A stretch of DNA of 64,000 bases from JAXGQD01 sp040766665 (GCA_040766665.1 JAXGQD010000003.1:124001-188000), one strand, 5' to 3'; positions 1-9,491 are shown, numbered from the stretch's first letter. The notes: generated by a model not told the origin, from the sequence alone. A program made the numbers and translations.

Positions 1-579
1 ACAAATCCGGCTCTCTTATCAAAACAGAATCTGTCATACAAAGAGGCAATCACGAAAATCAGTAATCTAGTTGAAAATGGGGTGGTTTTTGCTGAAGTAT
101 TAGCAGATAAATCTGACGAAATGGTGAAGGAAGCAGTAGAGATTGTATCCTGGAGCAACAATATTTGTATTAAATTACCAATGATTACTGAAGGAGTAAA
201 AGCACTTCCTAAATTGAAGCAGCTTGGAATAACTGTAGCAATGACTCTGATTTATAATTCCTCACAGGCAATTATAGCTAGTAGTATTGGCGCGGATTAT
301 GTTGCACCGTTTGTCGCACGAGCATATGAGTTTGGTCATGATGGAATCAACTTAATAAAGGACATTTCGAATATTTATAAACAACATTCTTTAAGTACTA
401 AAATTTTAGCTGCAAGCATAAGAACATCAAATGATGCTGCACTAGCATTAATGGCAGGTGCCGATGCTCTTACATTACCTACTTCAGTAATAAAACAAAT
501 GATTTCAAGTTCAGATACTGAAACAACTTTGAGAACGTTTATGCAGCAATATAGCCAAAAGAACCTGGGGTGGAAATGA
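1..579 (+). CDS. Transaldolase-family aldolase, FSA-like (5' end missing)
   Basis: The reading frame is already open at the window edge and begins with TNPALLSK, the start of the (T)TNP motif of the transaldolase / fructose-6-phosphate aldolase family. About 25-30 N-terminal residues therefore lie outside the window. The Schiff-base lysine context is visible as CIKLPMITEG, followed by GADYVAPFVAR and a C-terminal LAASIRT...GADALTLP stretch, closely paralleling E. coli FSA (VKVPVTAEG, GAEYVAPYVNR, LAASFKT). FSA-type enzymes form or cleave C-C bonds using dihydroxyacetone-like donors and are cytosolic. It is followed by an Rbs-type ABC importer in the same direction, so it probably acts on the imported sugar or its phosphate. 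A second paralogue lies at 5543-6229. Family assignment is firm; the substrate is unknown. Confidence 0.85.
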   Translation, partial: TNPALLSKQNLSYKEAITKISNLVENGVVFAEVLADKSDEMVKEAVEIVSWSNNICIKLPMITEGVKALPKLKQLGITVAMTLIYNSSQAIIASSIGADYVAPFVARAYEFGHDGINLIKDISNIYKQHSLSTKILAASIRTSNDAALALMAGADALTLPTSVIKQMISSSDTETTLRTFMQQYSQKNLGWK

Positions 580-623
580 TATAGAAACAAAAAATTGGAG
601 GTGATGTGTAGCACGAGTTCTTT

Positions 624-650
624 CTGTTTTTATTGAATCGAGAAAAACAG
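624..650 (+). promoter_or_regulatory. Small intercistronic hairpin
   Basis: CTGTTTTT (624-631) pairs perfectly with AAAAACAG (643-650) across an 11-nt loop, between the aldolase gene and the binding-protein gene. A T-rich stretch follows. It could be a weak terminator or an mRNA-stability hairpin; sequence alone cannot decide. Confidence 0.3.
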
Positions 651-686
651 TAAAAATTTTTATCTTAAAATAGTTAGGAGTAGAGT

Positions 687-1754
687 ATGAAAAAAACATT
701 TATATACTTTGTTTTAATGTCATTAATCATAGCGATTTTTAGTAGTTGTGCCCCAACAACAGAGAATACTGTTCAACAAAGTGGAAATGGGGAAAACTCG
801 CAAATCGCAAATGTAGAAAGCTCTCAAGCGTCAAATTCAGATTCCGATAACTACAAAATTGTTGTCATAACCAAAAACTCTCAAACGGCATTTTGGCAAT
901 ATAGTTATATTGGTGCTAATAATTATGCATTTGAGAATCAAAACGTTGAAGTTGTGACAACTGGACCACCTTCATCAAAAGATATTGATAAGCAAGTGAC
1001 TATTTTAGAAGATACGATAAACAGTAATCCAGATGGTATAGTCATTGCCCCTTTAAATGGTGACTCTTTGAAAGCGGGAGTTGAGAGAGCAATGGACCAA
1101 GGGATAAAAGTCGTTCTTATTGATAGTCTTGTAAACTCTGATAAATATGTGACCCTTTTAGCTACCGACAGTCGTGCAGCGGGCGCAAGAGGTGCGGAAA
1201 CATTTGTTGAAAAGTTAGAAGCAAAGGGCATCCCTCTCAGTGGAAAAGTTGGAATAATTAGTCCTTATGGGGGGGTACAATATCTTCAAGATCGAGAAAA
1301 TGGTTTTATAGATAAGCTTAAAGAACTGGCTCCTGAAATCGAAATAATCGGGCCGAAATTTATTGAAAATGATCCAATAAAAGGAGTTAGTGTAGTAGAA
1401 GATTTATTAACCGCAAACAATGACATAATAGGGTTTTACGCGAGCAATAATATGTGCGGAGTCGCGATTTCTCGCGTTGTAGCAGAGAGAAATATTGGAA
1501 GTAACTTGGTTTCGGTTACTTTTGACAGTGATCCTGAACAAGTAAGCGGGCTCCGGTCTGGTTCGCTGGATGCACTCATAGTTCAAGACCCATATACACT
1601 AGGTTATGAAGGTGTAAAAACTTGTGTAGAATCTATTGAAGGAAAAACTTTTGAAAAATATATCCCAACAAATGTTGTTATGGTAACAGCTGAAAATGTT
1701 GAAGATACTTCAATTCAGGAACTTCTCGACCCTACACTAAAAAAATTGTATTAA
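687..1754 (+). CDS. Sugar ABC transporter substrate-binding lipoprotein (RbsB-like)
   Basis: 355 residues. The N-terminus is a lipoprotein signal (KK, hydrophobic core, lipobox FSSC with the acylated Cys at about residue 21), followed by a low-complexity Ser/Asn/Gln linker and a periplasmic-binding-protein type I fold. Typical RbsB-like stretches are seen: an opening VVITKNSQTAFWQ strand, DGIVIAPLN, and a second domain with GVSVVEDLLTAN and GFYASNN. It would capture a sugar outside the membrane and deliver it to the permease encoded downstream. The start is supported by TAGGAG a few bases upstream. A hairpin sits between this gene and the ATPase gene, common after binding-protein genes that must be expressed in excess. 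The sugar cannot be named; the flanking FSA-like aldolases suggest a ketose or a sugar converted to one. Confidence 0.88.
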   Translation: MKKTFIYFVLMSLIIAIFSSCAPTTENTVQQSGNGENSQIANVESSQASNSDSDNYKIVVITKNSQTAFWQYSYIGANNYAFENQNVEVVTTGPPSSKDIDKQVTILEDTINSNPDGIVIAPLNGDSLKAGVERAMDQGIKVVLIDSLVNSDKYVTLLATDSRAAGARGAETFVEKLEAKGIPLSGKVGIISPYGGVQYLQDRENGFIDKLKELAPEIEIIGPKFIENDPIKGVSVVEDLLTANNDIIGFYASNNMCGVAISRVVAERNIGSNLVSVTFDSDPEQVSGLRSGSLDALIVQDPYTLGYEGVKTCVESIEGKTFEKYIPTNVVMVTAENVEDTSIQELLDPTLKKLY

Positions 1755-1774
1755 TAGTCCTAACTTGAAAAAGC

Positions 1775-1804
1775 GCAGGGCAAAGTATTCTTATTTCGCC
1801 CTGC
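1775..1804 (+). promoter_or_regulatory. Intercistronic hairpin after binding-protein gene
   Basis: GCAGGGC (1775-1781) pairs with GCCCTGC (1798-1804), with AAA/TTT able to extend the stem across a bulge. It lies between the binding-protein stop and the ATPase start, with no strong T-run after it. This placement fits an mRNA 3'-end stabiliser or attenuator lowering expression of the downstream transporter genes. Confidence 0.45.
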
Positions 1805-1836
1805 ATAGCTTAAAGAAAAAGTATAAGGAAAAAATT

Positions 1837-3330
1837 ATGGAAGAAATACTAAAACTAGAGTCAATTACCAAAGACTTTCCGGGAGTCCGAGCACTGGATA
1901 ATGTTAGTTTTTCCTTAAAGCGTGGTGAAGTACACGCTCTGGTAGGAGAGAATGGCGCAGGGAAGTCGACACTTATTAAAGTGCTAATGGGAGTTTACTC
2001 AAAAGATGATGGCCGGATAGTTCTGGAGAATAATGAAGTAAATATTCAAAATCCAATGGATTCCAAAAAACTAGGCCTAGCAGCTGTATATCAAGAGGTT
2101 GTACTTGCACCACACCTATCAATAGGTGAGAACTTCTTCTTGGGTAAACTACCAAAAAAACACGGATTAGTTGATTGGAAGAAAATCAATTCTGAGACAA
2201 CTAAAGCCCTCCTAAAAATTGGTATGAATATTGATCCCCGAACAAGAATTAATGATATTCCTGTAAGCTATCAGGAGATGGTTTCAATTGCAAAAATGGT
2301 TTTTGATAAGGTAAAGATTATCGTGTTCGATGAGCCTACTGCCTTACTCACTAATGACGAAACTTCAAGGTTATTTGAAATAATCGAGAAATTGAAAGCT
2401 GAAGGTGTTGGGATAATCTATATTTCACACAGACTGGAGGAAATTTTCAGAATTTGTGACACTGTAACTGTTCTTAGAGATGGTAAAAAAATTGATACTA
2501 AACCTATTAAAGAAGTAGATGAAGATGGTTTAATAGCAATGATGGTAGGACGCAACCTAGAACACTTCCAGAAGATTTCACATCCTGAGATTGGAGAAGA
2601 GATTTTAGCTGTAGAAGATTTTACACGAGAACCCGCTTTTCGAAATATTTCTTTCAATCTACATGAAGGTGAAATTTTGGGTATGTTTGGTTTGGTTGGA
2701 TCTGGACGAACCGATATTGTAAGGTGCCTGTTTGGAGCTGATGGCCTTGACTCCGGAAGAATTCGGTTAAAAGGTAAAGAAGTTAAGATAAAACAACCCA
2801 TTCATGCTATTAGTAAAGGCATAGGCCTATTACCAGAAAACCGGAGAACACAGGGGTTAGCATATCAGCTATCTGTTTTAAAGAATATTAATCTCGGAAC
2901 TTACAAGAAAACTGCAAAACTAGGAATTGTCAGCATTAGAAAAGAACACAATAACGCCCAAAAATTTATTAACGAACTTAGAATAAAAACATCATCAGTA
3001 AACCAAAAAATCAAGAACTTGAGTGGTGGTAATCAACAAAAGGTTGTTATTTCAAGACTTCTGAATGTTGATAGTGAAATTCTGATATTTGATGAACCAA
3101 CTGTTGGTGTAGATGTTGGAGCAAAGCAAGAAATCTACAACTTGGTAGAAGAACTAATTGCTAAAGGATCTTCAATTATTCTGATTTCTTCATATCTACC
3201 GGAAGTAATTGGTTTATCTAATCGGATTCTCGTAATGTATGAAGGTCGTTGCATGGGTATTGTAGATGCGGACAATATCTCCGAGGAAGAAATACTACGT
3301 TTAGCATCAGGTATCACTACAAATAAGTAA
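1837..3330 (+). CDS. Sugar ABC transporter ATP-binding protein (RbsA/MglA-like)
   Basis: About 497 residues with two fused ABC ATPase domains, the usual size and layout of RbsA/MglA. Domain 1 has Walker A GENGAGKST and Walker B IIVFDEPTALLT. Domain 2 has the degenerate Walker A typical of the family (GLVGSGRTD), signature LSGGNQQKV and FDEPTVGVD. It energises sugar import at the inner face of the membrane together with the permease directly downstream. A frame open further upstream would give 24 extra residues from a TTG, but ATG 1837 has a good purine-rich site (AAGGAAAA) and places the first residues at the usual position. The next gene follows after 15 bases. Confidence 0.9.
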   Translation: MEEILKLESITKDFPGVRALDNVSFSLKRGEVHALVGENGAGKSTLIKVLMGVYSKDDGRIVLENNEVNIQNPMDSKKLGLAAVYQEVVLAPHLSIGENFFLGKLPKKHGLVDWKKINSETTKALLKIGMNIDPRTRINDIPVSYQEMVSIAKMVFDKVKIIVFDEPTALLTNDETSRLFEIIEKLKAEGVGIIYISHRLEEIFRICDTVTVLRDGKKIDTKPIKEVDEDGLIAMMVGRNLEHFQKISHPEIGEEILAVEDFTREPAFRNISFNLHEGEILGMFGLVGSGRTDIVRCLFGADGLDSGRIRLKGKEVKIKQPIHAISKGIGLLPENRRTQGLAYQLSVLKNINLGTYKKTAKLGIVSIRKEHNNAQKFINELRIKTSSVNQKIKNLSGGNQQKVVISRLLNVDSEILIFDEPTVGVDVGAKQEIYNLVEELIAKGSSIILISSYLPEVIGLSNRILVMYEGRCMGIVDADNISEEEILRLASGITTNK

Positions 3331-3345
3331 TCAAGGAGTAAAACA

Positions 3346-4314
3346 ATGAGTGAACAGCAACCAACTCATGTGAGTAATACGAAACTGAAAAAACTAGTTA
3401 AATTAAATGAGGCTACTATCCTAATAGTGTTTCTTGCACTTTTTGTGCTGTCTTCATTTTTTATTAACGGATTCATAACGGCTAACAATTTGATGAATCT
3501 AGTCAGACAAACATCAATAAGTGGGATTATTGCTCTTGGTATGACTGTGATAATTATTTCTGGAGGCATAGACCTTTCCTTGGGTTCCATTGTTGGATTG
3601 TCCAGTATGGTGAGTGCATTACTTATGACCAGAACAAATTTGGGTATAGGTATATCAATACTTATTGCTGTTATTGCCGGAGTTCTTGTAGGAGTAATAA
3701 ATGCAATAATAATTTTTCATGGGCGCGTACCAGCATTTATTGCAACTTTAGGTACACAAGCAATAGTTCGCGGGCTCGTGATGTTAATAAGCAATGCAAC
3801 CCAAATCGGTAATTTGCCAGAATCATTCTCTGGCTTTGCCCAATTGCGGTTTTTTGGCCTGCCTTCTCTGTTCATTGTATGGTTGGTTGTAATCGCAATA
3901 ACAGGCTTTATTATGTCAAAGACAACCTTTGGCCGCAATGTTTATGCCATAGGTAGCAACCCAGAGTCCGCACGATTAAGCGGGATCAGTATTCAGAATA
4001 ATACCTACTTAATTTACGGTTTTGGTGCTTTTATGGCTGCTATTGCAGGTACATTATTAGCCTCGCGGATGGCGAGCGGAATTCCTACTGCTGGCGAAGG
4101 TTACGAATTTCATGCTATAGCTGCAGCTGTCATAGGTGGCGCAAGCTTGAGTGGTGCTGAAGGAACAGTTTTGGGTACAATTATTGGCACAATGTTTATG
4201 GCAACTCTTACAAACTCTGGTAATTTACTAGGAATTGATCCTTTTATTCTGCAAATGTTAAATGGGGCTTTAATCGTAATTGCAGTTTTCATTGACCAAC
4301 AGAAAAAAACTTAG
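3346..4314 (+). CDS. Sugar ABC transporter permease (RbsC-like)
   Basis: 322 residues, very hydrophobic with many predicted membrane segments. Family hallmarks are visible: GIIALGMTVIIISGGIDLSLGS near residue 60, GRNVYAIGSNPESARLSGI around residue 200, and AAAVIGGASLSGAEGT near residue 265. These define the BPD_transp_2 family that includes RbsC, MglC and XylH. It forms the membrane channel with the ATPase encoded 15 bases upstream. A ribosome site (AAGGAG) precedes the ATG. No break or unusual feature. Confidence 0.9.
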   Translation: MSEQQPTHVSNTKLKKLVKLNEATILIVFLALFVLSSFFINGFITANNLMNLVRQTSISGIIALGMTVIIISGGIDLSLGSIVGLSSMVSALLMTRTNLGIGISILIAVIAGVLVGVINAIIIFHGRVPAFIATLGTQAIVRGLVMLISNATQIGNLPESFSGFAQLRFFGLPSLFIVWLVVIAITGFIMSKTTFGRNVYAIGSNPESARLSGISIQNNTYLIYGFGAFMAAIAGTLLASRMASGIPTAGEGYEFHAIAAAVIGGASLSGAEGTVLGTIIGTMFMATLTNSGNLLGIDPFILQMLNGALIVIAVFIDQQKKT

Positions 4315-4431
4315 TAAATACTGTGTTCTGTTCTTATGAGATGTTTTAAATTGCGTATAACAATATGATATAATACTTTGACAATCGATGTAATAGAGAA
4401 AAATGTGATAGAAAGAGCGAGTACACAATGA

Positions 4432-5448
4432 ATGGCAACATTGAAACGTAATAAATCAGTCACATTAAAGGATATTGCGTTAGAAGTTGGGGTTTCTCCA
4501 GTAGCTGTATCCCAAGCTTTAAATAACACAGGAAGGATTTCCGAGAATACACGTCAGCGAGTGATTACAGCCGCAAAAAGACTTGATTATTCGCCGAATC
4601 TTCTAGCTAAAAGTTTAAGATTGAGAGAGACGAGGACTATTGGTGTTGCAGTGAGTGATGCATCATTAATGTTTTTCGCACAAGTTTTACGCGGCATTCA
4701 AGATGCTACTGATGAAGCCGGATATAGTATTATGGTTGCCAATACAGAGCAACGACCAGGAAAAGAAAAGAATGTTATTGATCTCTTATTTAGTAAACAG
4801 ATTGATGGACTCATAATAGTATCGCCAACAACAACAGAAGCCGATTACATTAAATCTGTAGTTGATAGGAATATTCCAATTGTTGTATTAATGAGACACT
4901 GGAATGATGTAGATGTTGATACTGTGATTAGTGATAATGAAACAGGCGGATTCCTAGCAGCCGACTATCTATTATCAGTTGGTTGTCGAAATCCATACTA
5001 CTTGATGTTACCGGAAATTTCGCAGGTTGGGGAAGACCGACTGCGCGGTCATGTTCGTGCATTACATCAGCACGGTGTACCATTTAATAGTAATCGAATT
5101 ATTAGAACCATTCCTTCGATTGAAGGAGGCTTGGCAGCGATGAAAAAGTTACTTGAAGAAGGTTTTGATGGTGATTCAATTTGTTGTGACTGTGATTTGA
5201 TAGCAACAGGAGCCATGCACGTTTTACTTGACCATGGTTACAAATTGCCAAGTCAAGTAAGAATTTGTGGTTTTAATAATCTAGAGCTTAGCCCATATCT
5301 TCGATTTCCCTTAACAACCATTCACCAATCTCGCTATGAAATAGGGTTTGAAGGAGTTCGTTTATTAGTAGACCACATTAAAAACCAAAATAGACCCACA
5401 ACAAAAATAGTTATGCCGGTTAAATTAATTGTTCGTGGATCAACCTAA
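4432..5448 (+). CDS. LacI-family transcriptional regulator
   Basis: 338 residues. The N-terminal helix-turn-helix with hinge is clear: VTLKDIALEVGVSPVAVSQALN followed by ISENTRQRVITAAKRLDYSPNLLA, standard LacI/PurR sequence. The rest is a periplasmic-binding-like effector domain (RTIGVAVSD, DGLIIVSP, DTVISDNETGG, DRLRGH). It probably represses the neighbouring transporter/aldolase genes and is released by the sugar or a phosphate derivative. An overlapping ATG four bases upstream (4428) is in another frame and stops after seven codons. A candidate -10 TATAAT lies at 4369-4374 without a convincing -35. I did not find a clear palindromic operator. Confidence 0.88.
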   Translation: MATLKRNKSVTLKDIALEVGVSPVAVSQALNNTGRISENTRQRVITAAKRLDYSPNLLAKSLRLRETRTIGVAVSDASLMFFAQVLRGIQDATDEAGYSIMVANTEQRPGKEKNVIDLLFSKQIDGLIIVSPTTTEADYIKSVVDRNIPIVVLMRHWNDVDVDTVISDNETGGFLAADYLLSVGCRNPYYLMLPEISQVGEDRLRGHVRALHQHGVPFNSNRIIRTIPSIEGGLAAMKKLLEEGFDGDSICCDCDLIATGAMHVLLDHGYKLPSQVRICGFNNLELSPYLRFPLTTIHQSRYEIGFEGVRLLVDHIKNQNRPTTKIVMPVKLIVRGST

Positions 5449-5542
5449 ATTACCAAGACACGGTCATTGATTTTAAATTTATACTTTTGAATTAAGAGTT
5501 CATTCAAATTCGTATGCATATGGCATAAGAAGGGTATCTAAT

Positions 5543-6229
5543 ATGGAAATATTTCTAAATGAAGAAAAACTAGATGTAATCGAATATTACTTTGATTGTT
5601 ACCCATTAGATGGGATAACTACGAATCCAAAGATGATTGGTTCATTAGGGAAGGTTGATTATAAAAGCACATTGCAATCATATAGAAAGGTACTTGGCGA
5701 TAAGAAACTCTTTACTCAAGTGACATCACCACACTACGAAGAAATCTTGAAAGAGGCGGAGTTTATCCGTTCCGTTGCTGGAGAAGAGACATACATTAAA
5801 ATCCCTGTAAATGAAGTTGGGATTAAAGCGATTCGCACACTTAAAGAAAGTGGATACAATATTCTTGGCACGTTATGTTTTAATACAATCCAAGCCGTAA
5901 TGGCCTTACAAGCTGGGGCAGATTATGTAGCCGTTTTGTATAATTATATGGTAAATGCTGGTTATGATGCTGCTAAGACAATGTGTGAGATAGCGACACA
6001 TGTAAAATCCAATAATCTTGATGGAAAACTTATGGGTGTAGGAGTAAGAACTATGCAAGAATTTGGTGTCTGCATAGGGAGCAAAGTGAATGCAATTAAT
6101 TTGAATGCAGACAGCATTACACAATGGATAATGAATGAGCCGGCAGTCTCAACTACGAAAAGCTTTATAGAAGGTTGGGAAAGAACCTGGGGTCTTGGCT
6201 CTAAAATATTCGATTTTATTAATTTTTAA
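5543..6229 (+). CDS. Transaldolase-family aldolase, FSA-like (second copy)
   Basis: 228 residues, complete. It opens with MEIFLN and shows DGITTNPKMIG (family TTNP motif), the Schiff-base lysine motif TYIKIPVNEVG, a LGTLCFNTIQA strand and GADYVAVLYNYM. Length and order match FSA/TalC-type enzymes of about 215-220 residues. It is clearly diverged from the truncated copy at the left edge: VLYNYM replaces APFVAR and MGVGVRT replaces LAASIRT, so the two probably differ in substrate or direction. It follows the regulator by about 95 bases in the same direction. No sugar kinase or isomerase is encoded in this cassette within the window. Confidence 0.85.
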   Translation: MEIFLNEEKLDVIEYYFDCYPLDGITTNPKMIGSLGKVDYKSTLQSYRKVLGDKKLFTQVTSPHYEEILKEAEFIRSVAGEETYIKIPVNEVGIKAIRTLKESGYNILGTLCFNTIQAVMALQAGADYVAVLYNYMVNAGYDAAKTMCEIATHVKSNNLDGKLMGVGVRTMQEFGVCIGSKVNAINLNADSITQWIMNEPAVSTTKSFIEGWERTWGLGSKIFDFINF

Positions 6230-6298
6230 AATGATTCTTTAGATAATTCTAGTTTACCATGTCTAATAAGTGCTATGAATCAATATGCATCTTATAGT

Positions 6299-6724
6299 TT
6301 AGCCAAACAATTTGCCTACATAACTAGAGACTACTACCCGAAAGCGAGATTTTCGCAAGGTTCCTCGAAGGCCCTTCTGAAGCCATTGAAAAGGAGTGGA
6401 TAAAAGTTCTCTTAAGTTCTTTTTCAGGTACATAATAACGATTGCGATAAACTGGATTACCGACGTTATTGTGCCAGATAGACGGGTCATGACACGATTG
6501 AGCCCATAGCGATGATTCGCGTCGCTGAAATTCCCTTCGATGGCATTACGTTCCCTAGCGTCTTGTTTCTCTGAACATTTCAGTTCATAAACACCTCTAG
6601 GTCTTTCGGACAGTAGTCCCCAATTTAGTCCAGATGAATGGTGCTTGTGCCGACGGACTTTGTCCAAGAATTGCCGAGATAAAATGTCCATCAATAGCCG
6701 ATAACATTGTCCATGGTATAGCAT
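6299..6724 (-). pseudogene. C-terminal fragment of a DDE transposase (IS1182/IS5-like)
   Basis: A 141-residue frame whose C-terminal half carries the typical end of IS1182/IS5-type transposases: ARERNAIEGNFSDANHRYG then LNRVMTRL, the region around the last catalytic glutamate (the E of IEG). The N-terminal two thirds of a normal transposase, with both catalytic aspartates, is missing. The upstream side runs directly into the next mobile element, so the fragment was probably cut by that insertion or by a deletion. It is presumably inactive. Family name is moderately sure. Confidence 0.6.
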
Positions 6725-6755
6725 GAAGAAAGCGACCCAGAGATCGCCTTCCTAA

Positions 6756-7558
6756 TCAAATCAGTTCTTGCTCAATGACATACCGCGCAAGTGCGTCGTC
6801 CAGAATTTTCTTGTTCTGCTGCGAACCATACATCAAACAATGTGTGCAGGCCTTGTTAATCAGGCGAGCGCTACCAGCGGAGTATCGAAAAATCTCGCTG
6901 ATTGCCTGGTCGGAGAAGATTTCGGACTGAGACTTTGCAAAGTTCAAATGGTGGAGGATATAGGCTTTTGTTCTGAGCCTCGTCCAGATAGGGGTTGTAG
7001 CATTTGAGATCTCACGCGCTGCTCGATGGCAAGATACGCCTGACGCCGGAGCTTGTCGGATAGTTCCGGCTGACCGACGAGAAGTAACGCCATAGGACTG
7101 TCGGAATCAATCTTGAAATTCAAGAGGAATCGCAATTCTTCCATCGTTTCCCGGTCCAGAAGATGTGCCTCATCGACGATTACGACGGGTTTGACGTGTT
7201 GGATGCTCTGCAGCACTTCGATCTCGCGGTGCAATCTTCGCTTGGCGTCGCCGCGATAGAAACAGCCTTCCGCTCCGAGCTGTCGAAGGATTCCGTTGTA
7301 GAAGTGCCGAGGCGTCAGCTGCGAATCTGCCAGATAGAGTGTCCGATAACCACTACTGTCCAGCTTGTTCGTCAGTTTGCGAATCAGCGTGGATTTCCCG
7401 CTGCCGCAGTCTCCGGTAAGGACGGCAAACCAGCGACGCTCCGCCGCATAGGCAAGACGCGCCAATACTTCTTCCTGTTGCGGTGTGGTAAAGAGACGAT
7501 TCACCGGAAGGTTTCGTGTGAAGGGTATTGAGGTAAAGCCATAGTATTCTTCAAACAT
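6756..7558 (-). pseudogene. AAA ATPase of a transposon (ExeA/TniB-like), frame broken twice
   Basis: Start MFEEYYGF at 7558, overlapping the transposase stop by 8 bases, which implies translational coupling. Walker A GDCGSGKST (about residue 45), Walker B VVIVDEAHLL, and sensor-1 region LLLVGQPEL identify the ExeA/TniB type of transposition ATPase, which selects target DNA and activates its partner transposase. The frame stops early at 6944, but the family C-terminus (CYNPYLDEAQ, then AYILHHLNFAKSQ, then SAGSARLINKAC) continues in the other two frames down to 6756. Removing one base from the T-run at 7003-7005 and one from 6966-6969 restores one frame of usual length (about 265 residues). It is either a sequencing artefact or a recent pseudogene. 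Confidence 0.7.
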
Positions 7559-8891
7559 GGCCGTTATCCTCCATAAACCCGCGGAAATTTGTCGCGCCCA
7601 GCCGGGTTTTCTGTTGGTCGTGCTTCTTTGCCGCAGCATCGAGAACCCGGGACGTGGTAACCGTGGTATCGCTGAGGATTTTCTTCTTCCGGGAACAAAA
7701 GGAACTGGGGCGGAGTTCGTGAATCACGCGGGGTTCTATGTTTGGATGAGAGACCATCAGTTCTTCCGGGTTCTCCGGGCTGTACTGTGTTGTTACTTTC
7801 AATCCGATCAGATCCGGTCCCACATCCCAAAGCCGTGAATGGAAGGAGATACAGCCGGTCTTGTCGACCAGTCGTTCTTCGGTTGTGGTAAAGGCGAAGT
7901 TCAACGTGTCCGGGGTGACAAATCGAAGTTCTTTGCGATTCTCTCGGAAGGCCTGTTCCGGTGTCCTGCCATGGAGAGCACTGTGGATCTTCTGTTGGTA
8001 GAATACGGAAAGCCACAGATCCAGTTCGTGCTGGACTTCCGCCACGCTCTGCGGGTGCTTCAGCTTCACTTCCGCAACAAACTTATCGAGGTATTTGTTC
8101 AGTGCCTCCACTTTGCCTTTCGAAGCGGCCGCATAGGGTTTGGCGTGCATCAGGCGGATTCCGAGCTTGTGGCAGGTTTGTTGGAGCTGTTTCCCAATGT
8201 ACTGCCGGCCATTGTCCGTGTAGAGTTCTTCCGGCACGCCGTTCGTCTCGATAGCATGGCGGAAACAGTCCATGACGCAGCGGATATCCTGCCGCTCATA
8301 TACGCGAAGTCCCGTTACCAGGCGTGTCGCGTCGTCGAGAAAGACCGAAGTGTACAGCTGTACGGCGGGACGCTTGGCCGTTGCCGGAAGGACCAGAAGG
8401 TATTTAATATCCGCCTGCCACAACTCGTTTCTGCCGGTTCGTTCAAATCGCCGGGAGGCTCCCGCACTTCCGGTGTTGTACATCGCGATCTGTCTGGCTC
8501 CGTATCCACGCTTCTCCAAGTGATCCTGCAGTGTAGATCGCTTCACCTGTCCATACGGAATTCTTCCTTCCAGCTCCAGAATCCGGATCAGGTCGGAGAC
8601 GCTTCTTGTCGGAACTTCCCGCCGCAAGACCACAGCGGCATCCACGATCTCCTCGGTCACGGAACCTCGAACGATCGTGCGCGGGTTTCGGCTTTGTCAT
8701 GAGGCCGCGAAACCCGTCCTCCGCATAGCGCGACAACCACCTTCGACGGTTCTTTCTGACAATTGGTGTTGCTCGGCCACCTTTCGGATCTCGTAGGCGC
8801 GCTTCGCCGGATCCATCTCCGCTTGGAGCAAGGGACCCAAGATCTGGCACCGGGCATAGGCAATCTCTTCGGCATTCTTCGATCGATTCAT
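7551..8891 (-). pseudogene. rve-type DDE transposase (TniA/IS481-like), frame broken near its N-terminus
   Basis: The main frame (7551-8660) holds a complete integrase core: first Asp in LWQADIKYL, second Asp in YTDNGRQYIG, Glu in SKGKVEALNKYL, then a Mu-type C-terminal beta domain. The N-terminal helix-turn-helix is in two other frames: MNRSKNAEEIAYARCQILG from ATG 8891 through QLSERTV, then RRWLSRYAEDGFRGLM. One added base near 8745 and one fewer in the G-run at 8683-8685 join all three parts into a protein of about 446 residues. It makes the strand cuts and joins for the element, with the ATPase as partner. Its base composition is richer in G+C than the sugar cassette to the left. Confidence 0.7.
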
Positions 8892-8916
8892 GGTTTTTGC
8901 CTCCTTCTTATCTCTG

Positions 8917-9418
8917 CTAAGAGGAGGCTATCGGTTCTGTCACTGGTTGAACACGCCCGTTCGGGTGGGTTGTCCAACATCCGCTGTTTACGGCAGCGGT
9001 GACCATCGCAAGAAAGCTGGGGATCTTCTTCGGGGACGCAAACGTCTGGTTTGACAAGTCGCTTCCAGATTCCGTCCAGATAGCTCCGGATTTGGCGATA
9101 CCATCTGCGAATTTTGCCCCGTGTCCGCTCATCGTCCGGAGAGCCGGTTCTACTTCCGGCAAGCACATCTTCGATACTTTCTCGGCTATATCGCTTGTAG
9201 GGCACGAGGAAATCCGGCAGTTCCGTGTGGAGTTTTTGCAGTGCGTACAGCGCAAACGGCGTAGGAGAAGGATGATTTTCCCGCTGGATCGAGTGTGCAC
9301 TTTTCGCTTCTTTCGATCGTAGGCGGCAAGATTTCCTCCACAAATCGGACAACTCAGAGGCTCCGTCCCCGAAATAACAAAAATTCCTTCTCCCGTTTTC
9401 TTGTAAAACTTGATACAA
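8917..9418 (-). pseudogene. Zinc-finger accessory protein of the transposon (DUF6431-like), frame broken
   Basis: Upstream of the transposase on the same strand, one frame reads LSCPICGGNLAAYDRKKRKV, HTRSSG and LRCTHCK, a CxxC...CxxC zinc-binding layout. Another frame reads KLHTELPDFLVPYKRYSRE. These are successive parts of the small cysteine-rich proteins often found with ATPase-partnered rve transposases. Adding one base to the T-run at 9233-9237 joins them into CKKLHTELP. At least one further shift is needed for the C-terminal part, and no good start codon is visible, so boundaries are approximate. Its role in transposition is not known. Confidence 0.45.
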
Positions 9419-9439
9419 TAACCACGTTACAATGATTAA

Positions 9440-9491
9440 GAAAGCCTCGGGATGTCCTGCTGGTAACAGGACTACAACACCCGGGGCTTTC
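9440..9491. other. Long bulged hairpin at the right flank of the transposon genes
   Basis: GAAAGCCTCGGG (9440-9451) pairs with CCCGGGGCTTTC (9480-9491), one G-U pair apart from perfect, with an inner GTCCTG/CAGGAC stem (9454-9459, 9467-9472). It lies just outside the zinc-protein gene. It could be a terminator for neighbouring transcription or part of the transposon end; I could not pair it with a matching left end. Confidence 0.45.

Noticed and set aside
604..636. Ten-codon leader peptide after GGAGGTG
   Set aside because: The Shine-Dalgarno sequence is only two bases from the ATG, too close for initiation, and the peptide has no regulatory codon bias.
7839..8702. 287-codon plus-strand ORF
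   Set aside because: Antisense to the transposase core; composition is Arg/Ser/Cys-rich as expected of a shadow frame.
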